DNA of 64,000 nt from Leptospira soteropolitanensis (GCF_026151655.1 NZ_JAMQPN010000001.1:248001-312000), one strand, 5' to 3'. Positions 17,673-27,409 are shown, counted from the stretch's first letter. Numbers and translations are program-made. Notes: generated by a model not told the origin, from the sequence alone.

Positions 17673-18893
17673 ATGCAAATCAATTCCAACTATATTCTCG
17701 TTGATACAGCAAAAGCTTTGGATTTAGCTCTGATCAATCTCAGACAGTCCAAAATCATGTCGATCGACACCGAGTCCTCCGGTTATTACACGTACTACCC
17801 CAAAGTTTGCCTCATTCAGATCAATTCTAATGGCAAAAACTACCTGATTGACCCTCTAAAGATCACAAATTTGTCAGCTTTGGGTCCTTTGTTTGAAGAT
17901 CCGAACATTCTGAAAATTTTTCATTCGGCACAAGATGATATCAAAGCCTTAAAAAGAGATTTTGGGTTTAAGTTTGTGAACACAGCCGATACAATGATTA
18001 GTTCTCGGTTGTTATCTTTAGAACAAAGTTCATTATCCCATGTTGTCGAACATTATCATAAAGTTACACTTTCCAAAGTAGAACAGAAGTCTAATTGGGA
18101 AATTCGTCCCCTCCAAAAACAACAGCTAAAATACGCAGCCCTCGATACCGCTTATTTAGAATCCATTTGGTTGAAAATGGAAGAAGAACTCAAACGTAGA
18201 GGTCTCTACGATGAGGCTAAATCTGAATTTGAATTCATTGCATCTGAAGAGTATGTAGCCAAAGAAGGAGAAGGTTTTTCTCTAGGAAAGTTTCCAGACA
18301 TACTTAATTTCACTCCGCTGGAACGAAGGAAAATCTTAGAACTACTTCGTTACCGAGATGAAAAAGCAAAACGAATCAACAAAGCAAGTTTTCGAGTTTT
18401 TAATAACGACAGGTTATCACAAGCAGTCAAAGAACAACCAAACGAAGAAAAATGTATTGATTGGTTTGGTAAAAAAGACGGAACAGAAATCTACAAACTT
18501 TTAATAGCAGAATATAGTGATCCCATTGATACCTCTGAGTTATCCAAACGTCATGGGGAAGACCTAAACGAAGAAGAAAATCACAAATTTGAAAATGCTA
18601 AAAAATGGCGACTTCGTATTATGCGTGCTAGACGAATGGAGCACTCACTTCTGCCATCCAATAAACAACTCATAGTCATTTTACGTGCCGCACCAAAAAG
18701 TTTAGAAGAACTAAAAGCCCTTCATGTGTTTTCTGATTGGAAAGTACAAAACTACGGGCCTAGTTTACTTGCTGCCATCCAAGGACTTCCTTTTGATTCA
18801 ATGATCAACCGTTTGGTGGCCATTCGTTCCAAAGAAGCATTTGTTGCCAAACGTAGGAAAAAACAAAACCAAAACTCGAAAGACGAGGGTTGA
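17673..18893 (+). CDS. rnd: Ribonuclease D
   Basis: A 406-aa 3'-5' exoribonuclease for tRNA 3' maturation. The DEDDy exonuclease domain (about 1-180) shows 'SIDTESSGYYTYY' (Asp and Glu), 'HSAQDDIKAL' (Asp) and 'YAALDTAYLE' (Tyr-x3-Asp). It is followed by two HRDC-like helical regions (about 210-290 and 310-385). The ATG begins just before the first strand. The stop overlaps the NUDIX gene start (TGATG). Confidence 0.92.
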   Translation: MQINSNYILVDTAKALDLALINLRQSKIMSIDTESSGYYTYYPKVCLIQINSNGKNYLIDPLKITNLSALGPLFEDPNILKIFHSAQDDIKALKRDFGFKFVNTADTMISSRLLSLEQSSLSHVVEHYHKVTLSKVEQKSNWEIRPLQKQQLKYAALDTAYLESIWLKMEEELKRRGLYDEAKSEFEFIASEEYVAKEGEGFSLGKFPDILNFTPLERRKILELLRYRDEKAKRINKASFRVFNNDRLSQAVKEQPNEEKCIDWFGKKDGTEIYKLLIAEYSDPIDTSELSKRHGEDLNEEENHKFENAKKWRLRIMRARRMEHSLLPSNKQLIVILRAAPKSLEELKALHVFSDWKVQNYGPSLLAAIQGLPFDSMINRLVAIRSKEAFVAKRRKKQNQNSKDEG

Positions 18894-19513
18894 TGTTACC
18901 CTATCAGTCCTTTGTAGAAAAACTTTCAAGGGACTTCGATGAAATTCCTGACACAACGGAAGTAAAGTCAGGAGTTATTTTTCCTTTATTCGGATCGAAG
19001 GATATAGCAGAAGGAATCATTCTTACAGAACGTTCCAAACATCTAAAATCTCATCCAGGCCAAATTTCATTTCCAGGTGGAGTGAAAGAAAAAGAAGATC
19101 CCAATCTCCTCATCACCGCCCTCCGGGAATGGGAAGAAGAGATGGGAGTCAAACGTTCCACCCTAAAGGTTCTCGGAAAACTAGAGGGACTTCATACAAG
19201 AACCGGTTTTCATATTACCCCGTTTTTAGCCAGTTACGAAGGTGATTTAACCTTTCATCACAATTCAGAGGAAGTGGACAGGGTCATTCTTCTCCCCTTT
19301 TCTGATCTTTGGGCCAAACCTTTTTATGCCATTCAAATCCCAGGTCGGGATCACTTTGCATATTATTTTGATTTGGGCGATAGTCTACTTTGGGGAGCCA
19401 CTTGTGAAATGATTTTGCGATTCTTAAGAGAGTATTCTTCTTTCAACAGGACTCCCCTACTCGTAAAACCAAATCTCTTAAAACCACCTTTTTTAGATCC
19501 CAAATCCCTCTAA
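18893..19513 (+). CDS. NUDIX hydrolase, CoA pyrophosphatase-like
   Basis: A 206-aa protein. A NUDIX-type box begins 'FPGGVKEKED' and ends 'ALREWEEEMGV'. The preceding 'SKHLKSHPGQISFPGG' is the UPF0035 signature of CoA diphosphatases (NudL/Nudt7 type), which hydrolyse CoA to phosphopantetheine and 3',5'-ADP. The ATG at 18893 overlaps the rnd stop; a TTG one codon upstream is the alternative. Substrate assignment comes from the signature only. Confidence 0.85.
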   Translation: MLPYQSFVEKLSRDFDEIPDTTEVKSGVIFPLFGSKDIAEGIILTERSKHLKSHPGQISFPGGVKEKEDPNLLITALREWEEEMGVKRSTLKVLGKLEGLHTRTGFHITPFLASYEGDLTFHHNSEEVDRVILLPFSDLWAKPFYAIQIPGRDHFAYYFDLGDSLLWGATCEMILRFLREYSSFNRTPLLVKPNLLKPPFLDPKSL

Positions 19514-19545
19514 GGTCTCTTTGCATTTTCGCCGATGGTGTACAG

Positions 19546-20619
19546 GTGCGGAAAAAAAATAAATACCAAGAACAATCCTGGATCCGGTTTTATACCGTTG
19601 TTTGCAGTATTTTGTTTTTTCTTTTCGATTTTCCTATTAGCGCGCAATCACAACCTAACAAAAGATATGTTTTTATTTTAGATGCCAGTGGATCTATGAC
19701 AGAAAAATGGGATGGGAAAACACGAATGGCCATTGCTAAAGAAAAACTTTTACAAGTTCTCGGTGGCCTTCCCAAAGATGTGAGTGTGGGTCTTGTGGCT
19801 TACGGGAACCGAATCCCTGGTTGTTCTTCTGCCAGGTTATATCACCCCATCCAACGCGGTGCTGCCTCTGTTGTGAGTCAAAAAATTTCCAATATTGTTC
19901 CCGCAGGCTCCACTCCGATTGCACAAACGTTAAGTGTGGTCGGTGAATTTCTTTTGAATGATGTACAGGAAACAGAAATTATTTTTATCTCTGATGGTGT
20001 GGAAAGTTGTGATGGAGATCCCAAAGCCGTTCTGTATCAATTGAAGAATTCTGGAAAAAAATTTCGTTTGCAGATCCTAGGGATAGATATTGATCCGCAA
20101 GGAGAAGAGGATCTAAAAAGGCTTTCAGTTCTTGGAGATGGACATTATTATTCTTTAAAACGTCCAGAGGACTATGATTCATCCTTTAAACGGATCTTTT
20201 TTTCTTCTGAATTGGAGCCAACAGTTGTCGCAGGACAAACCATTTCTAATACAATCCCTTCCGTAAATTCTCAAAACCAAATCAAAATTTTAAATATCCT
20301 TCCTTATGAAGATGGATCCGAACCAGGTTTCATTCTAAATTATGAATTCACCGGCCAAACCAACACTTCTTATATGATCCAATTGTATCTTTATCCAGAG
20401 GAAGAAAAACATAGAAGTTTTCCCATTCCACCCTTGCGAGAACGAAGGATGGGTGACCTTACCAAACACCAAATCGAATTCAAATCAGGTTCCGATGGAA
20501 AAGGCCAATGGATCTTTCGATTGCCTGGAGGAAAACGAATGCGAGCCTCGGCAGAATTATGGGATCTAACAGGAATTCCGAAAATTCTTGCCCTTTCGGA
20601 AGAAAAACCCGTTCAGTAG
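19546..20619 (+). CDS. Exported von Willebrand factor A domain protein
   Basis: A 357-aa protein with a GTG start. The N-terminal hydrophobic segment (about 14-32, ending ISAQ) is a signal peptide or anchor. The VWA domain (about 40-215) has the complete MIDAS start 'DASGSM', Thr in 'GSTPIAQTL' and Asp in 'FISDGVESCDGD', so it can bind a divalent metal and a ligand. The C-terminal 130 residues look like a beta-rich domain of unknown type. It lies 32 bp after the NUDIX gene and is followed by a TPR-like exported protein. Confidence 0.82.
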   Translation: MRKKNKYQEQSWIRFYTVVCSILFFLFDFPISAQSQPNKRYVFILDASGSMTEKWDGKTRMAIAKEKLLQVLGGLPKDVSVGLVAYGNRIPGCSSARLYHPIQRGAASVVSQKISNIVPAGSTPIAQTLSVVGEFLLNDVQETEIIFISDGVESCDGDPKAVLYQLKNSGKKFRLQILGIDIDPQGEEDLKRLSVLGDGHYYSLKRPEDYDSSFKRIFFSSELEPTVVAGQTISNTIPSVNSQNQIKILNILPYEDGSEPGFILNYEFTGQTNTSYMIQLYLYPEEEKHRSFPIPPLRERRMGDLTKHQIEFKSGSDGKGQWIFRLPGGKRMRASAELWDLTGIPKILALSEEKPVQ

Positions 20620-20648
20620 AACCCAGGTTTCAACCGAAACTGAAAGTA

Positions 20649-21179
20649 ATGAGACAGAATTCTACAGTTTGGTATTATTGCAAACAGGCTTTTTTCGCTT
20701 TGGGAATCCTTATCTCTTTGGGATTTTTTCCCCTAGCCGCAGAACGATCCATCAGTCAAATTTTTGCCAGTGAACGCACCAAACAAGGTGATCTTCTATA
20801 CCAAAAAGCCAAAGAATTTCTGGAAGATAGAAATCATTACCAATCGGTAGAATCTTGTAAGAGTTTTCTCTTACTTTACCCGGGCCATCCCAAAACAAGA
20901 GATGTCCGAAAGGTTTTAAGTTCCAACTATCGTATGACGGGAGATATTTTAGCCCTTGCCGAAAATGAACTAAAAACATATAAAGAATTTCCCAATACAG
21001 AAGAAGGCCTAGAATCCTATTTAATTTCAGGAAAAGCCTTTGTCCGTATGGGCCGGGAAGACAAAGCCTATCAGATTTTTCAGGACATTATTAAAAATAC
21101 GTATTCCAGCAAAATTGCTCAAGAAGCGGAATTAGAACTGACTCAGATGGAAATTCTGGGAGAGAGTAAAAATAAGTAA
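20649..21179 (+). CDS. Exported tetratricopeptide-like protein
   Basis: I place the start at the ATG at 20649 (MRQNSTVWYYCKQAFF), which gives a 176-aa protein with a signal peptide ending near AAERS. Upstream codons of the open frame overlap the VWA gene. Two or three TPR/YbgF-like helix pairs follow, for example 'RTKQGDLLYQKAKEFLEDRNHYQSV' positions and 'SYLISGKAFVRMGREDKAYQIF'. It starts 29 bp after the VWA gene, so the two probably act together in the envelope. Confidence 0.7.
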   Translation: MRQNSTVWYYCKQAFFALGILISLGFFPLAAERSISQIFASERTKQGDLLYQKAKEFLEDRNHYQSVESCKSFLLLYPGHPKTRDVRKVLSSNYRMTGDILALAENELKTYKEFPNTEEGLESYLISGKAFVRMGREDKAYQIFQDIIKNTYSSKIAQEAELELTQMEILGESKNK

Positions 21180-21257
21180 TTTTTACGAAAATATTGCCCT
21201 AGGGATCTCCGATAATAAACTAGGCACGTTGAGCAAAAAGGGTTCAGAGATTTAAGA

Positions 21258-22469
21258 ATGTCGTTTTTTCAAATGGTTACTTTCCCAGCAAACTCCTACA
21301 TCATTGTAGAGGGGAAAAAGGATGCGAACAATTTCTATATCATCCGAGAAGGGAAGGTACGTGTCACACGCGAGACTGCTGTTGTGGGAGAGGATCCCAA
21401 CCAAGTTTTAGGACCTGGTGACTTCTTTGGTGTGGTTGCGGCAATGAGTCAACACCCACAAATTGAATCAGCCACTTCACTTACCAACGTATCTTTGATT
21501 TCAGTTAGTTATGACCAGTTTGGAACTCTAATCCAAAAGTCTACGGCAGTTGCAATGAATATCATTCGTTTCTTCTCGATGAAGTTACGACAATTTGATA
21601 CCACAATTACAAGGCTTTCTTTTCGTAATGCAGTCGAAGAAGATCCAAACGAACTTTTCAAAATTGGTGAATACTATTTCCAACAACAGAATTCTTCACA
21701 TGCAACTTTCGCATATCAAAGTTATCTAAAACATCTTCCTAATGGTCAATTTGTACCGCAGGCAAAGCTGCGATTGCAAACCATGAACCAACCATTCCAA
21801 TCTCCTCCGATTGATTATACGAAATTCAATCGTAACTACAAAGATAGCGAAATGATCTTTTGTGAGCACGAACCGGGTAAGGAACTATTTATCTTACAGA
21901 GTGGAAAGGTAAAAATTTCTAAAATTGTAAACCAAAACGAAGTGATGCTCGCAGTTCTTCAAGCTGGAGATATTTTTGGGGAGATGGCCATCCTTGATAA
22001 CAAACCTCGCTCCGCCTCAGCAGTGGCTGCTGGCGACGTTGAACTTCTTGCTATCAACAAAGCGAACTTTGAAGGAATGGTGAAAGCACAACCGCAACTT
22101 GCGACAAGGCTCATCACTCTACTTTCAGAGAGGATTTGGATTGCCTACAAACAATTAGCAAACTTACTTTTAAAAGACCCTCAAGGCCGTATCGTTGATA
22201 CTCTCATGACCTTGGCCGAAAAGAATCGGATCAAAGTTGCCCCCAAACAAGCATATAATTTTGAAATCGGAACCAAAGACCTTCTCAAAATGGTGGGTCT
22301 TACCGATCCAAAAGACGAACTGATCATTTCCGATATCATGAAAAATAATAAATTTATTCGAATGGATATGGGAAAAATTGTTTGTTCGGACATGGCAGAG
22401 CTAGAAAAACTCGTCCAATTCTATCATAAAAAGGCTAACATGGAGAATAAGCTAAAGAAGCTGAAATAA
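21258..22469 (+). CDS. Double cyclic-nucleotide-binding-domain protein
   Basis: A 403-aa protein with two CAP_ED domains. The first (about 5-120) has a degenerate phosphate-binding cassette, 'GDFFGVVAAMSQHPQIESATS', lacking the usual Glu/Arg. The second (about 190-310) has a canonical one, 'GDIFGEMAILDNKPRSASAV', with Glu and Arg. Between them lies a TPR-like helix pair ('ELFKIGEYYFQQQNSSHATFAYQSYL'-type region). The C-terminal 90 residues resemble a Crp-type winged helix ('DLLKMVGLTDPKDELIISDIM'). It could be a cAMP/cGMP-responsive regulator or scaffold. Leptospires have many such proteins. Confidence 0.85.
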   Translation: MSFFQMVTFPANSYIIVEGKKDANNFYIIREGKVRVTRETAVVGEDPNQVLGPGDFFGVVAAMSQHPQIESATSLTNVSLISVSYDQFGTLIQKSTAVAMNIIRFFSMKLRQFDTTITRLSFRNAVEEDPNELFKIGEYYFQQQNSSHATFAYQSYLKHLPNGQFVPQAKLRLQTMNQPFQSPPIDYTKFNRNYKDSEMIFCEHEPGKELFILQSGKVKISKIVNQNEVMLAVLQAGDIFGEMAILDNKPRSASAVAAGDVELLAINKANFEGMVKAQPQLATRLITLLSERIWIAYKQLANLLLKDPQGRIVDTLMTLAEKNRIKVAPKQAYNFEIGTKDLLKMVGLTDPKDELIISDIMKNNKFIRMDMGKIVCSDMAELEKLVQFYHKKANMENKLKKLK

Positions 22470-22517
22470 CTTCTTGCCAGCATTTTTCTCCTGACTTATG
22501 TTAGAGGCCACGGAAAT

Positions 22518-22823
22518 ATGAGCGATAAGATACTAGTTGAAGAAAAGGGAAATACGATCCGAGTTCGTTTTATGGATCAAATTCTCGATGGAAATGCACC
22601 TGAATTACGGGAAATTCTAGCGGAGATCCTAGAAAAGAACGTCCAAGAAATCTATTTGGATTTGGAGAAGGTAGTGATTGTGAGTTCCCTTGGAATTTCT
22701 CGTTTATTATCATTCAAAAACAAAGCAGATGAAAAAAAGATGACAGTGAAAATTGTCAATATCCAAGAAAAATTAAAAGAAACTTTGAAAAAATTGATGT
22801 TGGATCAATTTTTTGGCCTTTAA
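22518..22823 (+). CDS. STAS-domain anti-sigma-factor antagonist
   Basis: A 101-aa STAS protein. The core is 'EIYLDLEKVVIVSSLGISRLLSFKNKA', where the Ser after V is the residue phosphorylated by a partner-switching kinase in SpoIIAA/RsbV relatives. No anti-sigma kinase or phosphatase gene is adjacent, so its partners are unknown. It follows the cNMP-binding protein by 48 bp. Confidence 0.88.
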   Translation: MSDKILVEEKGNTIRVRFMDQILDGNAPELREILAEILEKNVQEIYLDLEKVVIVSSLGISRLLSFKNKADEKKMTVKIVNIQEKLKETLKKLMLDQFFGL

Positions 22824-22916
22824 ACCAATTTAAGTTTTTCATTTCAAAATTCTAATTTCCTATCTAACGAAAATCCAGCTCTAAATCTCGGAGGTGGGAA
22901 AGTGTGTTATGCGATG

Positions 22917-22933
22917 AGTGCAGTGTTTGCACT
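22917..22933. other. Small hairpin in the STAS-gmd intergenic region
   Basis: AGTGCA-GTGTT-TGCACT is a perfect 6-bp stem. It is nested between partly complementary G-rich and C-rich flanks (around 22892-22912 and 22951-22968, TGGGA...GTTATG against CATAAC-CTCCCA). There is no T run, so it is not an obvious terminator; the role is unknown. Confidence 0.35.
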
Positions 22934-23077
22934 TTCCGCTAGTAATTTTCACATAACCTCCCACACCATTTTCCAAGTAGATGGTCCAGCTCCCTCAGAT
23001 TTTTACTTTTTGCCATTATCCCTTTTTTAAGGTTCCGGCAAAACACAAAGGGAATATTAAAATGTATTTTGTAAAAT

Positions 23078-23107
23078 GGCTCCTTCCCGAATTACAAAGG
23101 GAAGGCC
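23078..23107 (-). terminator. Hairpin after gmd
   Basis: CCTTCCC and GGGAAGG pair perfectly across a 10-nt loop, extended by GG/CC with a 2-nt bulge. It begins 8 bp past the gmd stop. On the minus strand it is followed by ATTTTACAAAATAC, a weak T tract, so termination is probable rather than certain. Confidence 0.5.
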
Positions 23108-23114
23108 ATCATCT

Positions 23115-24131
23115 TTAAAAACCTTGGTCTTTCAAATCAGCTTTCATCATGATTTGGACTAATTCTTTAAACTTAACTTTTGGTTCCCAACCTAACTGAC
23201 GTTTTGCTTTTTCCGGATTGCCAATTAGAAGTTCAACTTCAGTCGGTCTATAGTATTTTGGATCAATTTTGACAAGAACTTGGCCAGTTTTTTTATCCTT
23301 ACCTACTTCCTTGTCTTCTTTGCCTTCCCAAACTACTTCGTAACCTGCAATTTTATATGACTCTTCGATAAACTCTCGAACTGTATGTGTTTCGTTGGTT
23401 GCTACAACATAATCATCTGCTTTATCTTGTTGTAACATCATCCACATCATTTCTACGTAATCAGGAGCATAACCCCAATCACGTTTAGAATCAATATTTC
23501 CCATAGTGATAAAGGGAAGTTTTCCCGCTTTCACAGCAGAAACACCAAGTGTGATTTTTCTAGTTACAAAGGTTTCCCCGCGTCTTGGAGATTCATGATT
23601 GAATAAAATACCGTTAGATGCGTGCAAATCGTACGCTTCTCTATAATTCACAACAGCCCAATAAGCATAGAGTTTAGCGACTGCATAAGGCGAACGCGGG
23701 TAAAATGGCGTTTTTTCTGTTTGTGGAACTTCTTGGACAAGGCCGTAAAGTTCCGATGTAGAGGCTTGGTAAAATCGGGAATTGATTCCCGTTTGTTTGA
23801 TGGCATCTAAAATTCGTAATGTTCCTACAGCGTCTACTTCTGCTGTGTATTCAGGAACCTCGAAGGAAACTTGTACGTGGGATTGCGCTGCCAAGTTATA
23901 GATTTCTGAAGGTTGGATTTTTTCTAAGATTCGGTTTAGGTTCGAGGAATCTGTCATGTCTCCGTAATGAAGGTGGAGGTTAGGGTTTCCATGCAGGTGT
24001 TCAATGCGATTGCGATTGAAAAGGCTCGTTCTACGAACGATTCCGTGGACCTCATATCCTTTTTGTAAGAGGAGTTCTGCCAGATAGGACCCGTCTTGGC
24101 CTGTGATTCCGGTGATGAGTGCTTTTTTCAT
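23115..24131 (-). CDS. gmd: GDP-mannose 4,6-dehydratase
   Basis: This enzyme converts GDP-mannose to GDP-4-keto-6-deoxymannose, precursor of fucose, rhamnose and perosamine sugars in surface polysaccharide. The 338-aa extended SDR shows the cofactor motif '[15 protein letters not shown]', catalytic '[10 protein letters not shown]' (Tyr-x3-Lys), and the GMD-typical '[16 protein letters not shown]'. It is a lone gene with its own hairpin downstream; no fcl (WcaG) or rmd is adjacent. Slightly shorter than the E. coli enzyme but complete. Confidence 0.96.
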   Translation of the reverse strand: MKKALITGITGQDGSYLAELLLQKGYEVHGIVRRTSLFNRNRIEHLHGNPNLHLHYGDMTDSSNLNRILEKIQPSEIYNLAAQSHVQVSFEVPEYTAEVDAVGTLRILDAIKQTGINSRFYQASTSELYGLVQEVPQTEKTPFYPRSPYAVAKLYAYWAVVNYREAYDLHASNGILFNHESPRRGETFVTRKITLGVSAVKAGKLPFITMGNIDSKRDWGYAPDYVEMMWMMLQQDKADDYVVATNETHTVREFIEESYKIAGYEVVWEGKEDKEVGKDKKTGQVLVKIDPKYYRPTEVELLIGNPEKAKRQLGWEPKVKFKELVQIMMKADLKDQGF

Positions 24132-24268
24132 AGATCAGGGATCAGTATTTTAAATTTCTTTGGTAAGAAAAGGAAAAATGGGACAGAAAGAGTAAATATT
24201 ACCAAAAAGTAGGTCTGTTTTCTTTTGCCTTTTGTTCCTTTTTTCAAATTGTGACAATTATTACAAAA

Positions 24269-25588
24269 ATGAGAGCCATGCTAAACCCATTTCGTAATCA
24301 ATTTCGTGCCATTTTCCTCTTAAGTTTCCTATCTTTTTTATCTCTAAGTATCGATGCGGAGGAAAAACCGGAAGCGAAAGTGGAAACAAGTTCCAATCCG
24401 GCAAATTCACCGAATTCCTCGTCACCCCAAACCCTTACGGCACAAACAACAACACCGGAAAACAAATCGAATTGGGAAACTGGACTTGGAAAAGGAATTC
24501 GTGCCACCTCCTCAGACGGCAAACACAACATCCAATTAAGATTTAGATCACAAGTCCAAGGAAACCAAAGTTTTCAATTAGATCCATCACAAGACACAAC
24601 AAACTTTCTTGTAAGGCGAACCAGATTACAGTTAAAAGCAGGATTATTCAATGATACATGGCTTGTGAACTTACAAATGGGTTTTGCAGAGCGAGATATG
24701 GAAAGCCAAAGACGAAATACCCTGCGTGATGCGAACATTGTGTACAACCAGTATCGTGATGTAAAAATCGCTTTTGGTCAAATGAAAGTTCCCTTCAGCA
24801 GACAACGTTGGAATTCATCCAGTGCCTTACAAACGGTAGATAGGTCTTCTGTCACAGCAGAATTTAATTTAGACCGAGATGTAGGAACTTATCTTTTTTC
24901 AGAAGATCTTTTTGGCAGCAAACGTATGTTTGCTTATTACCTTGGCGTCTTCGGTGGACAAGGAAGAAACCGTGTGGAGAGACAAACCCCCGGTGTGCTT
25001 ACTGTTGCCAGATTTATATTTTCTCCTTTCGGTGGAATGTCAAAATCCGGTTCTGATAATGATTGGTTATCAGAAAGTGATTTTGCAAGATACAAAGAAC
25101 CAAAATTATCTCTCGGTGTTTCTGGTGCTTACAATAAAAATTCTGACAGGTCTCTTAGTACACATGGTGTTGAATATAGTTTTGCAAAATTCAATTATAG
25201 CCATGCTGCGGGGGATATTTATTTCAAATGGATGGGTTTTTCTTTTCAATATGAATGGTTATGGCGAAGAGCAAACACAGCTTATGTGGAAAAAACTGTA
25301 AATACCTCACTCTCCAGAGAATATTCTAGAAGTGGGCAAGGACACTTTGTACAATTGGGATACCTTTTTACAAATCAATATGAACTTAGTTTTCGATTTG
25401 GTGAATTTCGACCCTTGGGAGAGACAGATCCTAGTTTGAAGTATTCCCGTGAAGTGGGAGGAGCACTATCATATTACTTTGCAGAACATAATTTAAAATG
25501 GCAAACGGACTATTTCTATTACACAGGCACTCCTACGGCAGCAGAAGGAGACCACGTGGTTCGAACTCAAATACAGGTATTTTATTAA
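24269..25588 (+). CDS. Outer-membrane porin, OprO/OprP-like
   Basis: A protein of about 439 aa. It has a signal peptide ending near 'SLSIDA', a Pro/Ser/Thr-rich linker of about 50 residues, and then a beta-barrel with alternating polar/aromatic strands ('IQLRFRSQVQGNQSF', 'TRLQLKAGLFNDTW', 'VKIAFGQMKVPFSRQRW'). It ends in a short aromatic strand finishing 'VRTQIQVFY', as expected for BAM recognition. This fits the phosphate-selective porin family. The start is ambiguous: GTG 24251, ATG 24269 or ATG 24278, none with a good ribosome-binding site. A small lipoprotein gene begins 2 bp after it. Confidence 0.82.
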   Translation: MRAMLNPFRNQFRAIFLLSFLSFLSLSIDAEEKPEAKVETSSNPANSPNSSSPQTLTAQTTTPENKSNWETGLGKGIRATSSDGKHNIQLRFRSQVQGNQSFQLDPSQDTTNFLVRRTRLQLKAGLFNDTWLVNLQMGFAERDMESQRRNTLRDANIVYNQYRDVKIAFGQMKVPFSRQRWNSSSALQTVDRSSVTAEFNLDRDVGTYLFSEDLFGSKRMFAYYLGVFGGQGRNRVERQTPGVLTVARFIFSPFGGMSKSGSDNDWLSESDFARYKEPKLSLGVSGAYNKNSDRSLSTHGVEYSFAKFNYSHAAGDIYFKWMGFSFQYEWLWRRANTAYVEKTVNTSLSREYSRSGQGHFVQLGYLFTNQYELSFRFGEFRPLGETDPSLKYSREVGGALSYYFAEHNLKWQTDYFYYTGTPTAAEGDHVVRTQIQVFY

Positions 25589-25589
25589 A

Positions 25590-26117
25590 ATGAGCCAATT
25601 TATAAAAATCTTTATCACAATACTTTTGTTAGCTGTAACTTTAGAACAATGTAAAGCACAACGCGAAGATAAAATAAAGGAAACACAAAATAAATGCCTA
25701 CAAACGTTGTATTTAGCTAGTTTGAATGCTGGAAAAACTGGATTTAGTGGGAATTTCCAATTTTTAGGTTCCTGTTCCGCTTCTTCTAACGATTCGCCAT
25801 CTTGCACAGAACAATATGCCTTAATTAAAGAAGAAATCTCTTGTCAACTTGGATATACAAAGTCTTCGTCTAAATGTTCTATTCAAAACTTAGTGGGAGT
25901 TTGTCGTTACCAACCAAACGGAGATACAACCAAAGTCACTACAGTGGTATATGCAAAACCAAATGATACGAAAGATACTGCCATCGCCAACTGTCAAAGT
26001 TTTGGATCAGGTTCCTTATTTTCAGAAACCTATTTGAATCCAGGCGACAAATCAACTTCTCTTGATACGATTCTGACAAACGGCTATCTTTGTATTGATA
26101 AAGCGCAAAAAAACTAA
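25590..26117 (+). CDS. Small Cys-rich exported protein (putative lipoprotein)
   Basis: A 175-aa protein not recognised. The hydrophobic N terminus 'IFITILLLAVTLEQC' ends in a Cys at residue 21 that could be lipidated, although Gln before Cys is a poor lipobox. The mature part has about nine further Cys, likely forming disulfides ('CLQTLY', 'GSCSAS', 'SCTEQY', 'SCQLGY', 'KCSIQN', 'GVCRYQ', 'NCQSFG', 'LCIDKA'). The gene is 2 bp after the porin gene, so the two are co-transcribed. Its 3' end overlaps by 4 nt the convergent DUF1501 gene. Confidence 0.65.
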   Translation: MSQFIKIFITILLLAVTLEQCKAQREDKIKETQNKCLQTLYLASLNAGKTGFSGNFQFLGSCSASSNDSPSCTEQYALIKEEISCQLGYTKSSSKCSIQNLVGVCRYQPNGDTTKVTTVVYAKPNDTKDTAIANCQSFGSGSLFSETYLNPGDKSTSLDTILTNGYLCIDKAQKN

Positions 26118-27400
26118 AACAAACCTTCATAGACTTTGGCTTTTTTCGTGGTCAAAAGAAACGGACGACCAAAAGAATTGGTGAGTGAACCATCGGGATT
26201 GACTCCCGCTGCTTGGTAAATAGTAGCGATAAGATCTCTCACATGTAAAGCTTCTTTGGGATTTACAGGTTTGGATCCAGTTTCATCGGTTTCACCTAAC
26301 ACAAAACCTTTGGTAAAGGGACCTCCTCCGAGCAATGTAGACCAAACTTTCGGATGATGGTCACGACCGTCTCTCGATCCTACATCGGGAGTTCTTCCGA
26401 ATTCACTAGAAAGAACAAATAACGTTTGTTTAATGAGACCGGTATTGTTTAAGTCTTCTAATAAAGAAGCAATTCCCATATCTGTTTCTTTCATAATTTT
26501 TGTCACTTGTGCTTTGTTGCCTGTATGTGTGTCCCAACCTCCAATAGAGATATGAATGAAGGGAACTTCCTGTGCCGCGAGTCGTTTCGCCAGTAACATA
26601 GCCTTCCCTTGCCATGTGGTTCCGTATCTTGCTCTTGTTTTTTCATCTTCCAAACTAATGCGAAAACTATCGATGTTTTTGGAATTTCGAAACTCTTCTG
26701 CTGCCACGAGCATATTTTTCCAATGTTTGGATTCCTTTGTGGGATAGGTTTTAGAAAATTCCTCATTCATAAAAGAAACCAAATCTTTTCTTCGAAGAAT
26801 TCGATCTTCTGCAAATTTTCCATAGGAAGGATTCAAATGTTGGATGGGTTCATCCACATTCCCAACATGGTAACCAGAATAATCGATTCCTAAAAATCCT
26901 GAATTTCCATTTTTCCCACCACGGCCACCAATCGTAACATAACTTGGAAAGTAGGAAGATTTGACTTTTGATTTTTTTGCATAGGCAATCACTGCACCGA
27001 AATGAGGGATGTCGGGAAAGCCCATAGCTTCTGTCATTCGATACCCTGTACCCAGTAACATTTGTGCAAACCCATGATCTCCTTCTTCACTCCATGTAGA
27101 GCGAATGATGCCAATTGAATGCAGTTGTTTGGCGGTAAGAGAAAAAGGTTCTAAGACAGATAATCCTGAAATACTAGAACTTACTTTTCCAAACGCACTA
27201 TTCGGTTTGGGATCTAATGTATCTACATGGCTCATCCCTCCCATCATCTCAATAAAGATAACTGACTTTACTTTGGAAGGAAGTGCAATTGACTCCTCTT
27301 CTTCTTCCGCACCTAAACTACCAAACGGACTTGAAGAAAATAAAAAGGGACTGAGTCCTAAACTGAGAATTGATTTTTTTAGAAATTCTTTGCGATCCAT
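26114..27400 (-). CDS. DUF1501 family exported protein
   Basis: A 428-aa protein of the DUF1501 (sulfatase-fold) family. It starts 'MDRKEFLKKSILSLG', a Tat-like signal without a full twin-Arg. Conserved family blocks are 'FIEMMGGMSHVDTLDPKP', 'IGGWDTHTGN' and 'VLSSEFGRTPDVGSRDGRDHHPKVWSTLLGGGPF'. The family is alkaline-phosphatase-like but its substrate is unknown. It follows the DUF1549/DUF1553 gene by 9 bp, the standard pairing seen in planctomycetes and relatives. Confidence 0.9.
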   Translation of the reverse strand: MDRKEFLKKSILSLGLSPFLFSSSPFGSLGAEEEEESIALPSKVKSVIFIEMMGGMSHVDTLDPKPNSAFGKVSSSISGLSVLEPFSLTAKQLHSIGIIRSTWSEEGDHGFAQMLLGTGYRMTEAMGFPDIPHFGAVIAYAKKSKVKSSYFPSYVTIGGRGGKNGNSGFLGIDYSGYHVGNVDEPIQHLNPSYGKFAEDRILRRKDLVSFMNEEFSKTYPTKESKHWKNMLVAAEEFRNSKNIDSFRISLEDEKTRARYGTTWQGKAMLLAKRLAAQEVPFIHISIGGWDTHTGNKAQVTKIMKETDMGIASLLEDLNNTGLIKQTLFVLSSEFGRTPDVGSRDGRDHHPKVWSTLLGGGPFTKGFVLGETDETGSKPVNPKEALHVRDLIATIYQAAGVNPDGSLTNSFGRPFLLTTKKAKVYEGLF

Positions 27401-27409
27401 TTTGATTCC

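Noticed and set aside
23060..23118. 18-codon frame [18 protein letters not shown] before gmd
   Set aside because: It overlaps the gmd terminator hairpin and has no ribosome-binding site; most likely chance.
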